Both the position numbers and the translations under genes were made by a program. A stretch of 64,000 nt of DNA from Agrobacterium salinitolerans (GTDB lineage Bacteria; Pseudomonadota; Alphaproteobacteria; Rhizobiales; Rhizobiaceae): assembly GCF_002008225.1 (NCBI RefSeq), contig NZ_MRDH01000027.1:62001-126000 (forward strand), in the 5' to 3' direction. Numbering within the stretch: the stretch's first letter is position 1; each line of letters starts with the position of its first letter. Positions 9,170-17,343 of this stretch are shown one piece after another. The notes beneath the pieces were generated by a model, which had not been told where the DNA came from, made no database searches, and saw only the letters and a program-made list of their open reading frames with translations.

Positions 9170-10492
9170 TCAAAGCGCGCCGACATTCACCTTCGATCCG
9201 TCAAAGAAGCGCGACAGCCGGAAGGGCGTGGGATCAACGCAGGGTTTATCATTGGCAACCAGGTCGGCCGCGAGTCGTCCAATGCCCGGACCGATGCCAA
9301 AACCGCGACCGGACCCGCCGGCCGCCAGATAAAAGCCGCGCACGCGGTCGACTGCAGAGATCACCGGCACTGCGTCCGGTGTGCAGTCCACATAGGAACC
9401 CCAGCTATCGGCGATCGTGACGCCGGCAAGCGCCGGAAACTGGTCGTGGACACCCTTCAGCATGGTGGCAATTGTCCGCTTGCTGGGGGCCGGATCAAGA
9501 ATCCGCATCCGCTCGAAGGGCGATGTTTCCTGCATCGTCCATCGTGCCAGCGCTTCCGGACCGCGGAACATCGACGTACTGACGCCGACCTGTACGGCCT
9601 TGAGCCGTTTCAGGAACATCGGCATGAACCAGCGGGCATAGCGCATGCCCTGGGGCGTCAGGTCAAGTGTTGCCCTGCCGCTGACGGCCAAAGTGTAACT
9701 ACCATCGAGCCGGCGCGTCAGCGAACATTCGGGGGTGTAAAGGGCATCGCCGACATTCACCGTCGGTACTGTGCGCACCGCCGTCTGGCGGACACTTGCC
9801 TGCGGAAATATGACGCCGTAGGGCCGGCTGAACATGGATGCCCATGCGCCGCCGGCATTGAGGACGGCCTGAGTCCTGATCGTGCCCTTTTCGGTGATGA
9901 CCCCGGCGACTGCGCCGTTGACAACATCCAGCCCGCGCGCGGCGCAATTCTGGTGGATGGTTGCCCCGAACTTGCGGGCACCGCTCGCGATTGTCGGAGC
10001 GGCAATGGCCGGCTCGCCCTTGCCATCATCAACGGAATGAACCCCGCCGAGCCATCGACGCCCCTGCGCCGGAACGCTTTCATGTGCCTCCTTGGGGCTC
10101 AGCATGCGCGTATTGACATCGAACTTACGGGCAGTCGTCTGCCATTGCTCCCATTCCGCCAGCTGTTGCGGATTGTCCGTGGCATAGAACAGGCCGCACC
10201 GGCGGAAACCGACATCCTCGCCGATCTTCGCCGCGATCTCGTCCCACAGGTCCATGGCTACGCCCGAGAGTGGCAATTCGCGCTCATCCCGGTTCTGCCG
10301 GCGGCACCAGCCCCAGTTGCGGCTCGATTGCTCCGCGCCAACCAGACCTTTTTCCAGCAGCGCTACCGAGAGACCGCGTTCGGCCAGCGAGAATGCAGCG
10401 GACGCACCGATGATGCCGCCACCGATGACCACGACATCGGCCTTGGCCGGGAGTTCCGGGTCGCTTGGGATGGATCTGAGCATTGGAGTCAT
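9170..10492 (-). CDS. DAO-family FAD-dependent amino-acid oxidoreductase
   Basis: 440 aa. The FAD Rossmann motif VVVIGGGIIGASAAF lies near residue 20, followed by the SSRNWGWCRRQNRDERELPL segment typical of one DadA/glycine-oxidase-like branch. A C-terminal GFYLAAGGSGRGFGIGPGIGRL closes the FAD domain. It likely oxidises a secondary or D-amino acid, or glycine, to an imine that hydrolyses to a keto acid. It lies between RidA (50-bp gap) and the ornithine-cyclodeaminase-like gene. An imine-producing oxidase beside an imine deaminase is a coherent pairing. The substrate is not determined. Confidence 0.82.
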   Translation of the reverse strand: MTPMLRSIPSDPELPAKADVVVIGGGIIGASAAFSLAERGLSVALLEKGLVGAEQSSRNWGWCRRQNRDERELPLSGVAMDLWDEIAAKIGEDVGFRRCGLFYATDNPQQLAEWEQWQTTARKFDVNTRMLSPKEAHESVPAQGRRWLGGVHSVDDGKGEPAIAAPTIASGARKFGATIHQNCAARGLDVVNGAVAGVITEKGTIRTQAVLNAGGAWASMFSRPYGVIFPQASVRQTAVRTVPTVNVGDALYTPECSLTRRLDGSYTLAVSGRATLDLTPQGMRYARWFMPMFLKRLKAVQVGVSTSMFRGPEALARWTMQETSPFERMRILDPAPSKRTIATMLKGVHDQFPALAGVTIADSWGSYVDCTPDAVPVISAVDRVRGFYLAAGGSGRGFGIGPGIGRLAADLVANDKPCVDPTPFRLSRFFDGSKVNVGAL

Positions 10493-10542
10493 GAATCTTG
10501 ACCTAGGTGAGTGGTGTTCTTGCGACCGGATGTTCGGTGGAT

Positions 10543-10932
10543 TTACTGGCCAATGACGGCAATCGCGTCGATCTCGACGAGATAGTCATAGTGCAGTTCA
10601 GGGACGGGAACGACTGTGCGGGCGGGGCGCGCCTCACCCAGCCGTTCGGCATAGACCGCGTTGAAACGCGGCCAATTGCTGACCCCAACGATGTACGCCG
10701 TCACGCGGACGAGATCGGCCGGCTGCCCGTCGGCCGCCTTGAGGATCGCCAGCATGTTGTCGATTGCTTGCGCAGCCTGCGTCTCGAAACTGTCGTCGGG
10801 CAGGGGCTCCCCATCGGGGCGGATCGGCAACTGGCCGGATATGTAAAGATGATCACCGCCACGCCTTGCCTGGACATAATGCCCAGCCGGGCGCGGCGCG
10901 TCATCCGTGCTGATGTCCAGCAATCTTGTCAT
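10543..10932 (-). CDS. RidA-family reactive imine/enamine deaminase
   Basis: 129 aa. The YjgF/YER057c/UK114 signature is present: LYISGQLPIRPDG, the conserved arginine in RPARTVVPVPEL and the glutamate in VEIDAIAVIG. RidA proteins hydrolyse reactive 2-imino and enamine acids made by PLP dehydratases and amino-acid oxidases, which is exactly what its operon neighbours are. Its ATG shares one base with the stop of the upstream DSD1-type gene (TAATG), implying translational coupling. Confidence 0.88.
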   Translation of the reverse strand: MTRLLDISTDDAPRPAGHYVQARRGGDHLYISGQLPIRPDGEPLPDDSFETQAAQAIDNMLAILKAADGQPADLVRVTAYIVGVSNWPRFNAVYAERLGEARPARTVVPVPELHYDYLVEIDAIAVIGQ

Positions 10933-12089
10933 TACCAGCCTCCAAAGCGCGGCCAGACGGCTTCCACATCGCGCGAGACCCCGCGCACGACATGATAGGC
11001 GCCGTGCTGTGCCGCGGTCGCACAGGCGTGGTTGGGCAGGATGCGGACGCGGTCTCCGACGGCCAAGTCTGGAAGGCGGCCGTTGGAACCCGGCCGGACA
11101 GCAATGATCCCGTGCTCTTGGTTCGCATCTGCAACGATCACGTCGTTGAAAACTTCGCCGTTGACGTCGCAGACCAGACCAAAGCCCATGTCGACGGGCT
11201 GTTTGCTGGTGCCGCGGTCCCGCGACAGCGACATCCAGCCGCCATCTGTGATGATCCAGCCCTTATCGCGCTGGTGGCCGATGACGGTGGCGAGAACGCT
11301 GAGCGCAATGTCATCCACCCGGCAGATGCCGATCCCGGCCATGACCAGATCGAAGAACACGAAGACTCCAGCGCGGACTTCGGTCACGCCGGTCAAATCC
11401 TTTGCGTGATGAGCCGTCGGCGTTGAGCCGACACTAACGATGGGGCAGGGCAGGCCGGCGGCGCGCAGGACCTGCGCGGACTCGACGACAGCCCGGCGTT
11501 CTGCCTCGGCGAAGCGTTCCTGAGCCTCCGGGCCGCCGCCGCGATAGCTATCACCGGCATGGGTCAGTACGCCGCGCAACTCGGCGCCGGCGGCAAGTAC
11601 TTCGCCGATCTGAAGCAGCCGGGCATGGTCATGGGGCGGAACGCCGGACCGATGGCCGTCGCAATCGATTTCGATGAGGGCTGGAATGCGTAAACCCGCC
11701 GCCTTGGATGCTGCGGCAATAGCCTCGGCCTGCTCGACATTGTCGGCCACGACCATGAGGTCGATGCCGCGGTCCCGCATCTGGGCGACACGAGCGAGCT
11801 TGTCGGGTGCAATCCCAACCGCATAGATCACGTCGCGCACGCCTGCTGCGGCGAACTGTTCGGCCTCCTTCAAGGTCGATACGGTCGCAGGCCCTTCCGG
11901 CGAGGTCATGACCTTGCGGGCGGCCTCGATCGACTTGGCAGTTTTCAGATGCGGGCGTAGAGAAACGCCCAGTGCATCGAGACGCGTCCGCAGCCGCGTG
12001 ATATTTCTCTCCATCCGATCCGCATCCACGATAAGGCAGGGCGTTTCCAGGGTGTCGAGCGTGCTGGCGAAATTGGGTTCTGTACGCAT
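10932..12089 (-). CDS. DSD1-family PLP enzyme (D-serine / D-threo-3-hydroxyaspartate dehydratase-like)
   Basis: 385 aa from the ATG at 12089, which has AAGGA 8 bp upstream; ATGs at 12110 and 12152 are alternatives. It is a fold-type III alanine-racemase-like barrel with the Schiff-base lysine K49 in RPHLKTAKS. The C-terminal pair H354/C356 (PNHACAT) matches the zinc-binding His-x-Cys of eukaryotic-type D-serine dehydratase and D-threo-3-hydroxyaspartate dehydratase. D-threonine aldolases usually carry His-x-Asp there. It is the first gene of the minus-strand operon ending at 6994. Aldolase activity of the BhcC kind remains possible. Confidence 0.82.
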   Translation of the reverse strand: MRTEPNFASTLDTLETPCLIVDADRMERNITRLRTRLDALGVSLRPHLKTAKSIEAARKVMTSPEGPATVSTLKEAEQFAAAGVRDVIYAVGIAPDKLARVAQMRDRGIDLMVVADNVEQAEAIAAASKAAGLRIPALIEIDCDGHRSGVPPHDHARLLQIGEVLAAGAELRGVLTHAGDSYRGGGPEAQERFAEAERRAVVESAQVLRAAGLPCPIVSVGSTPTAHHAKDLTGVTEVRAGVFVFFDLVMAGIGICRVDDIALSVLATVIGHQRDKGWIITDGGWMSLSRDRGTSKQPVDMGFGLVCDVNGEVFNDVIVADANQEHGIIAVRPGSNGRLPDLAVGDRVRILPNHACATAAQHGAYHVVRGVSRDVEAVWPRFGGW

Positions 12090-12281
12090 TTGGAGCGTCC
12101 TTACATCCATCAGTCCGGTTTCCGGTTTGATCCCAATTTGCCGCCAATTCATAAAGGCTGCAATTAATGACTAGTGAATGTTGGATTTAGCTTTCTGTTA
12201 ATCTCTTCACCTCCAGGCCTTGCCTTGAGCAGGCTTTTCTCGTGGCAGTCAGAGTTTCGGCCCAGGAATATTGTCTCTGGC

Positions 12282-12449
12282 ATGGTCGTTACGACCGAGC
12301 CTGTGTTGCCGGATGACGCGGTGATTGCGGTTCGTGGTTTGACCGTTAACCTACCGCGCGGCATGGAGCGTCCACACGCTGTTGAGAACGTACCCTTCGA
12401 TCTCAAGCGCGAATATTGGCTGAAGCAACAAGGGAACGATTTGTTTTAG
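12282..12449 (+). pseudogene. Truncated N-terminal relic of a peptide-ABC ATP-binding gene
   Basis: From the ATG at 12282 the frame reads about 55 codons. The stretch AVIAVRGLTVNLPRG then RPHAVENVPFDL resembles the first 35-40 residues of DppD/OppD-type ATPases, which normally continue into a Walker A motif. Here it breaks off after FDLKRE and ends at a stop at 12447-12449, with no Walker A anywhere downstream. It therefore looks like the stump left by a deletion or recombination between two operons. It is not a copy of the fused ATPase at 57926. Confidence 0.6.
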
Positions 12450-12452
12450 GCA

Positions 12453-12474
12453 TTGTCATGTACGACCATGACAA
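12453..12474. promoter_or_regulatory. Perfect 8-bp inverted repeat
   Basis: TTGTCATG at 12453-12460 and CATGACAA at 12467-12474 are exact reverse complements around a 6-nt centre. The site lies in the gap between the peptide-ATPase relic and the minus-strand importer operon. There is no U-tract, so an operator is more likely than a terminator. The bound factor is unknown, and the site may be a leftover of the deleted operon. Confidence 0.4.
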
Positions 12475-12555
12475 GGTGATCCCGTTCGGAGAGCGGCTAT
12501 CCGCTGTCCCAATCGCGGCGTTGTGGCGTTAACAGTAAGTGTAGCAACGTCGTTA

Positions 12556-12588
12556 AAGAAAAAGCGGGCCGGCCGACTGGCCGCCCCG
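12556..12588 (-). terminator. Probable Rho-independent terminator of the importer operon
   Basis: On the minus strand, a GC-rich imperfect hairpin (GGCC-AGTC-GGCC core extended by GGG/CCC with bulges) is followed by GCTTTTTCTTT. It lies about 30-60 bp downstream of the permease stop at 12615, the expected place for the end of the transcript. Confidence 0.55.
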
Positions 12589-12614
12589 ATGGAAATAGTC
12601 TTGTTTCATTCCGC

Positions 12615-13391
12615 TTACGCGGGACGTTCCTCGCCTGCATTCGGCCGCCAGGTAATCAACCTCTTCTCCGCAAAATCCAGAATGAGGTCAATAACAAGAA
12701 CGAAGACCGCCAGGATGATGATGCCCGCGAAGACGCCGACCGCATCGAAGTTGCCTTCCGAGCGGGCGATTAGATAACCGAGGCCAGCGGAAGCTCCCAG
12801 ATATTCGCCGATGATTGCGCCGACCACGGCAAATCCGACGGAGGTGCGCAGCGACGACAGAATCCAACTCGCCGCAGCGGGGAAATAGACGTGACGCAGC
12901 AGATCCGAACGCTTGGCGCCAAGAATGCGAGTATTGGAAAGCACGACCGGATTCACTTCGCGCACGCCCTGCATGGCGTTGAAGAAAGTGACGAAGAAAA
13001 CGAGCGTAACCGCAAGCGCAACCTTCGACCACAGGCCGAGGCCGAGCCACAGCACGAAGATCGGAGCCAGAACCACACGCGGAATGGCGTTCACCGCCTT
13101 GATGAACGGATCAAGCACCCGGGCGACGAAGGGGCTGAGGCCCAGCCAGACGCCGGCGCCGACGCCGAGACCTGTACCGATGAGATAGCCAAGCACCGTT
13201 TCGCTCAGCGTGATGCCGACATGCTTGTAAAAACCGGCATCGGCAACCCAGTCAATCACCTGTTTGACGATGTCATAGGGCGCCGGAAAGAAGAACCGGT
13301 CGATGGCGCCCGAGGTGACACCGAGCTGCCAGCCTCCCAAAAGCACGACCAGAAGAACGACCTGGATGATACGAACATTAACGGCTTGCAT
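12615..13391 (-). CDS. ABC importer permease, NitT/SsuC-type
   Basis: 258 aa from the ATG at 13391 (an ATG at 13412 is also in frame). Several hydrophobic segments are present. The BPD_transp_1 coupling region of SsuC/TauC/ThiX-type permeases is visible (ILGAKRSDLLRHVYFPAAASWIL), then the family signature IGEYLGASAGLGYLI. It forms the inner-membrane channel with the ATPase and binding protein encoded just upstream. It overlaps the ATPase gene by 14 bp. Confidence 0.9.
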   Translation of the reverse strand: MQAVNVRIIQVVLLVVLLGGWQLGVTSGAIDRFFFPAPYDIVKQVIDWVADAGFYKHVGITLSETVLGYLIGTGLGVGAGVWLGLSPFVARVLDPFIKAVNAIPRVVLAPIFVLWLGLGLWSKVALAVTLVFFVTFFNAMQGVREVNPVVLSNTRILGAKRSDLLRHVYFPAAASWILSSLRTSVGFAVVGAIIGEYLGASAGLGYLIARSEGNFDAVGVFAGIIILAVFVLVIDLILDFAEKRLITWRPNAGEERPA

Positions 13392-14199
13392 AGCTTTTCT
13401 CCACTTCGCCACGCAGGGACGCCCATATATCGCGATAGAGCGTCATGAATTTTGGATCGAGTTTGATTTCCGCAACGTTGCGGGGACGTTCAAGATCGAC
13501 AGGGAAGCTCTCGATGACGCGGCTCTTCGGGCCAGCAGCGAGAACAACAACCCGGTCTCCGAGCGCAATCGCCTCTTCCAGATCATGGGTGATCATGACC
13601 ACCGCACGGCGGTCCTCCTGCCACAGGCGCAGCAATTCGTTCTGCATAAGGTGGCGGGTATGGATATCCAATGCGGAGAAGGGTTCGTCCATGAGGATGA
13701 CCTTCGGCTCGGTGATGAGTGCCTGCGCCATCTGCACGCGTTTGCGCTGCCCACCGGAGAGCTGGTGCGGAAAGCGGTCTCCGAATCCCTTCAGGCCGAC
13801 CTTTTCAAGCCAGGACTGAACCTTGGCGCGCCGCTCATTTTCGGGAACGCCGCGGAACATCAAGCCAAGCTCGACATTCTGAAACGCTGTCTTCCAGGGA
13901 AGAAGCGCGTCCTGCTGGAACAGATATCCGATGTTGTTCTGTACGCCCTTGACGAGCGAGCCGTCGATGGAAACCTTGCCCTGCGCTGGCTTCAACAGGC
14001 CCGCAATGGCGTTGAGAATGGTGGACTTTCCGCATCCCGTAGGCCCAACGATGGAGAGAAACTCGCCATCGCCGACCTTGAGATTTACGTTTTGTACGGC
14101 AACAAACGAACCGAACGCCATGGTCACATCATCGATTGCTACCATCGGCGGGGGCTTCAGTTCCGTCACGGGTTCTAGCTTTCTGGCTGGCGAAGACAT
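13378..14199 (-). CDS. ABC importer ATP-binding protein, NitT/SsuB-type
   Basis: 273 aa. It has a complete nucleotide-binding domain: Walker A VGPTGCGKST, Q-loop FQQD, signature LSGGQRKRVQMAQAL, Walker B VILMDEPFSALD and H-loop ITHDLEEA. The VPENERRAKVQSWLEKVGL segment is typical of SsuB/TauB-like importers. It pairs with the permease downstream (overlap 14 bp) and the binding protein upstream (9-bp gap). Confidence 0.92.
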   Translation of the reverse strand: MSSPARKLEPVTELKPPPMVAIDDVTMAFGSFVAVQNVNLKVGDGEFLSIVGPTGCGKSTILNAIAGLLKPAQGKVSIDGSLVKGVQNNIGYLFQQDALLPWKTAFQNVELGLMFRGVPENERRAKVQSWLEKVGLKGFGDRFPHQLSGGQRKRVQMAQALITEPKVILMDEPFSALDIHTRHLMQNELLRLWQEDRRAVVMITHDLEEAIALGDRVVVLAAGPKSRVIESFPVDLERPRNVAEIKLDPKFMTLYRDIWASLRGEVEKSYASR

Positions 14200-14208
14200 G
14201 GCGGCCTC

Positions 14209-15210
14209 TCAGTTTGCGGCCTTCGAGGCAGCAGCCTCGACGAACTTGTTGGTGTAGGTGGTGTTGAGATCGATCGTCGCCTTGGCAACCGCATCATTGA
14301 AGCTTTTCAGAACGGAAAGCGGCGTTTCGAGATCGGCAGGCTCGAACTTGCCGTCTTCGGAGAAGATCGCCTTGGCTGCTTCGACAGCCTTGATGTAGGT
14401 CTGCTTGTCGCCGGACACGAAATCATCGGGAAGCTTCGCGACGATTTCTTCCGCAGAATGCTGCTTCATCCAGTGCAGCGCCCGAACCGTTGCATTGGTG
14501 ACTTTCTGAACCACTTCTGGATTGGCATCGATATAGTCCTGCGTCGCGTAAAGGACCGATGTCGGATAGATGCCGCCATAGACATCCCTGGCGCCCTGAT
14601 CGCTACGGGCATCGATGAGGATCTTGCCCAGTCCGCGTTCCACGACGATGGTCGCGGCAGGATCGTAATTGACGAGCAGGTCGATCTTGCCCTGCTGCAG
14701 AGCGGCTACGGCTGCAGCACCCGAACCGACGCCGATGATGGAGATGTCGTTGTCGCTGAGATCATGCTGCTTCATGTAATAGCGAATGAAGAAGTCCGAG
14801 GAGGAGCCGGGCGACGTAATGCCGATTTTCTTGCCCTTGATCGTCTCGGGCTTGGCCGGATCGAAGTCCGTGTCGTTCTTGCCGGCGAGAACCAGGCCCG
14901 AGTTACGGGCAAGCTGCACGAAGCCGACCACATGCTTGTTCTGCGACTGCATCTGGATCGTATGATCGTAGAAGCCCACGGCAACGTCCGTGGAACCCGC
15001 GACAAGCGCCTGCAGGACCTTCGACCCGCCTTGGGCAAAGTTCTCGGTCGTTACATCAAGGCCCTCCTCCTTGTAGAAGCCAAGGCTCGCAGCCACGGGG
15101 AAAGGCAGGTTGTTGAGGTTGTAAGAGCCAACGCTCATCCTGACGGCTTCGGCATTGGCTGATGCTGCCAGCGCACAGAGCGCGGCGGTTGCAAGCAGAT
15201 ATTTACGCAT
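14209..15210 (-). CDS. ABC importer periplasmic binding protein, NMT1/SsuA-like
   Basis: 333 aa from the ATG at 15210, chosen because a GGAGGAG ribosome site precedes it; an upstream in-frame ATG at 15231 lacks one. A Sec signal peptide is clear (MRKYLLATAALCALAASANA, cleavage after ANA). The mature part is an SsuA/THI5-like bilobal protein (SLGFYKEEGLDVTTENFAQGGSK, GITSPGSSSDFFIRYYM). Ligands in this family include sulfonates, nitrate, pyrimidine precursors and aromatic acids. Here the neighbouring tautomerase suggests a carboxylate or aromatic breakdown product. Confidence 0.9.
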   Translation of the reverse strand: MRKYLLATAALCALAASANAEAVRMSVGSYNLNNLPFPVAASLGFYKEEGLDVTTENFAQGGSKVLQALVAGSTDVAVGFYDHTIQMQSQNKHVVGFVQLARNSGLVLAGKNDTDFDPAKPETIKGKKIGITSPGSSSDFFIRYYMKQHDLSDNDISIIGVGSGAAAVAALQQGKIDLLVNYDPAATIVVERGLGKILIDARSDQGARDVYGGIYPTSVLYATQDYIDANPEVVQKVTNATVRALHWMKQHSAEEIVAKLPDDFVSGDKQTYIKAVEAAKAIFSEDGKFEPADLETPLSVLKSFNDAVAKATIDLNTTYTNKFVEAAASKAAN

Positions 15211-15258
15211 AAGGGTCTCCTCCCGGTTCAACTATATTTTGCGCCACTATGGCCGCGT

Positions 15259-16341
15259 CTAGGCTGCGTCTTCAATCGCAGCGGTTGGTTTGGCAAAGGC
15301 GAAGCCTTCGAAAAGCCTGCGCGCCGTTCTTACAAGTCCGGCCGTTATTGCTCCGTTTCGCATCTCCAGCTGCACGTCGAGGCAGCCGGCGGGATGTTCG
15401 ATGCGGATCTGGGTTGGCACCGAAAGGCCTCCAACCATATCATAAGCGACAGAGCCTTTGGTGACAGCCGCGGTTGCGATGCCAACAGCACCGGTCGTCG
15501 CCAGTGCAGGATGACACTCGTTGGGCATGAAATACCGTACCGAGAGAGTGCCGCCTCTGCGGGCGGGCGCAACGAGCACCGGTTTCGGAATGACCATGTC
15601 TTTGACATCACCCATTCCCATCAACTTTCCAGCCTCGATGCGGATGCGGGTCATCCGTGCGATGAGGTCCTTGTGAGCGCTCAGGGTTTGCGGATCCTCG
15701 TACCCCGTCACGCCGAGATCGGGTGCGCGGATGAGAACCATCGGAATGGCACAGTCTATGGCCGTAACGTTGACGCCATCGATCAGATCAACCGGCTTTC
15801 CAGTTGGTAGCAGCTGGCCGGTCTTCGCACCTGCTGCATCCATGAATGTCAATGCGATGGGTGCCGCCAGACCCGGAACGCCGTCGATCGAGGCGTCGCC
15901 GAGATAAATAACCTCACGACCGCGTGTCGGAACTTTCGCCTCGATCAGCTTGCCGGTATTCACGTTATGGATTCTCACAAGAGTATCCTTGCCCCGTGCT
16001 TCGACAAGTCCCGCTTCGATAGCAAAAGGGCCGACAGCGGCCAGCATGTTTCCGCAATTTGGCGAATAATCGACATACTGCCTGTCGGTCCGAACCTGCG
16101 CGAACAGGTAATCAATGTCCGCGCCCCGGACTGTGGAAGGGCCGATAATCGCAACTTTGGACGTAACCGGATTGCCTCCGCCAATGCCGTCGATCTGCAG
16201 TGGATGGCCCGACCCCATGATGGAGAGAAGGGCCGCGTCCCGGTCTACTCGATCACGGGGAAGATCGGATGCGAGAAAGAACGGTCCACGCGACGTTCCA
16301 CCGCGCATCAGCACACAGGGTATCTTCAGCAGGTCGTTCAT
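15259..16341 (-). CDS. PrpF-family isomerase, 4-oxalomesaconate tautomerase-like (GalD)
   Basis: 360 aa from the ATG at 16341; the frame is open further upstream but crosses into the LysR gene. It has PrpF/diaminopimelate-epimerase-like repeats: MRGGTSRGPFF at the N terminus, GIGGGNPVTSKVAI, and the catalytic-cysteine region YSPNCGNMLAAVGPFA. MPNECHPALATTGAVGIATAAV gives the second half of the site. GalD converts keto to enol 4-oxalomesaconate in gallate and protocatechuate breakdown; PrpF and other isomerases are alternatives. It is the first gene of a four-gene operon with the NitT-type importer and diverges from a LysR regulator. Confidence 0.83.
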   Translation of the reverse strand: MNDLLKIPCVLMRGGTSRGPFFLASDLPRDRVDRDAALLSIMGSGHPLQIDGIGGGNPVTSKVAIIGPSTVRGADIDYLFAQVRTDRQYVDYSPNCGNMLAAVGPFAIEAGLVEARGKDTLVRIHNVNTGKLIEAKVPTRGREVIYLGDASIDGVPGLAAPIALTFMDAAGAKTGQLLPTGKPVDLIDGVNVTAIDCAIPMVLIRAPDLGVTGYEDPQTLSAHKDLIARMTRIRIEAGKLMGMGDVKDMVIPKPVLVAPARRGGTLSVRYFMPNECHPALATTGAVGIATAAVTKGSVAYDMVGGLSVPTQIRIEHPAGCLDVQLEMRNGAITAGLVRTARRLFEGFAFAKPTAAIEDAA

Positions 16342-16446
16342 GGGTTGCCTCAATATTGCATTTGGCGGATCAATGCGTCGTGTTGTTGCAATATGAGCAA
16401 AAGAGTCTAATCTGTTAAATGCAATGTTTTGGAGTTTTATTGCGAT
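16342..16446. promoter_or_regulatory. Divergent promoter region with LysR-type repeats
   Basis: This 105-bp gap separates the divergent tautomerase and LysR genes. ATATTGCA at 16353-16360 and TGCAATAT at 16387-16394 form a perfect inverted repeat. TTGCAATATGAGCA at 16386-16399 recurs as TTGCGATATGAGCA at 16440-16453 with 13 of 14 bases identical; the second copy covers the LysR start codon. The layout suits a LysR regulator controlling itself and the divergent operon. Confidence 0.5.
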
Positions 16447-17343
16447 ATGAGCATCAATTGCGAAATTCTGGATTTGCGGGCGTTTCAAGCGGTGGTTGAA
16501 TTGGCCAGTTTCCACAGGGCCGCCGAGGCGCTTCACATCTCGCAACCGGCGCTCACCCGCCGTATCCAGAAACTGGAGCAGGCGATCGGGGCGCCCCTTC
16601 TGGAAAGAACGACACGCCACGTTGCCCCCACTGCCATGGGACAGGAAGTCATGCCGCTCGTTCGGCGTATGCTCGAGGAATTTGACGGATCGCTTTTTGC
16701 CATGAAGGACGGCGCGCAACGGCGTGGGCTTATCACCATGGCCTGTGTTCCGACCGCCGCCTTTTACTTTCTTCCCACCGTCATCAAGACCTTCAGCCAG
16801 CAATATCCCCACATAAGGCTGAGGATCAGGGATTTGACAGCCAATGAAGGTCTTCAGGCGGTCGCCAGAGGCGAGGTGGAATTCGGCATCAACCTGATGG
16901 GCAATTCCGATCCCGAGCTTTCATTCGAGCCCCTCATCGATGACCCCTTCGTGCTGGCGATGAGGAAAGACCACCCTCTGGCAGCTTACGAGACAATCGA
17001 GTGGGACCAGCTGGAGGCCTTTCCGCTGGTTGTCGTGGACCGTTCAAGTGGCAACAGGACGCTTCTCGACAGCGCGCTTGCGCGATGCAATCTAAAATTG
17101 AACTGGTTTTACGAGGTGACGCACCTGAACACATCGCTCGGTCTTGTGGAAGCTGGACTTGGGATTTCCGTCCTGCCGCGGTTGGCAACGCCGCAGGGCG
17201 ATCACCCATTCCTTATCACCCGGCCGATCGTCAACCCGGTGGTTTCCCGCACGATAGGCATCGTGCGGAGAAGGAGTAACGCGCTGTCTCCGGCGGCGGA
17301 AAAATTCGTGGAAATGCTGTTGAGAACTTGGAAAACACATTAA
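16447..17343 (+). CDS. LysR-family regulator of the adjacent importer/tautomerase operon
   Basis: 298 aa from the ATG at 16447 (a TTG at 16429 is possible). The N-terminal helix-turn-helix is obvious (LDLRAFQAVVELASFHRAAEALHISQPALTRRIQ, here split: LRAFQAVVE then AEALHISQPALTRR), followed by a LysR effector domain with GLISVLPRL-like C-terminal half (VEAGLGISVLPR). It lies 105 bp from the divergent tautomerase gene, the classic arrangement for a LysR activator and its target. The inducer is probably the imported compound or its product. Confidence 0.9.
   Translation: MSINCEILDLRAFQAVVELASFHRAAEALHISQPALTRRIQKLEQAIGAPLLERTTRHVAPTAMGQEVMPLVRRMLEEFDGSLFAMKDGAQRRGLITMACVPTAAFYFLPTVIKTFSQQYPHIRLRIRDLTANEGLQAVARGEVEFGINLMGNSDPELSFEPLIDDPFVLAMRKDHPLAAYETIEWDQLEAFPLVVVDRSSGNRTLLDSALARCNLKLNWFYEVTHLNTSLGLVEAGLGISVLPRLATPQGDHPFLITRPIVNPVVSRTIGIVRRRSNALSPAAEKFVEMLLRTWKTH

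Noticed and set aside
9083-10501. Plus-strand open frame of about 470 codons opposite the DAO-type oxidase
   Set aside because: The minus strand has the FAD motif and full family layout; the plus frame has none.
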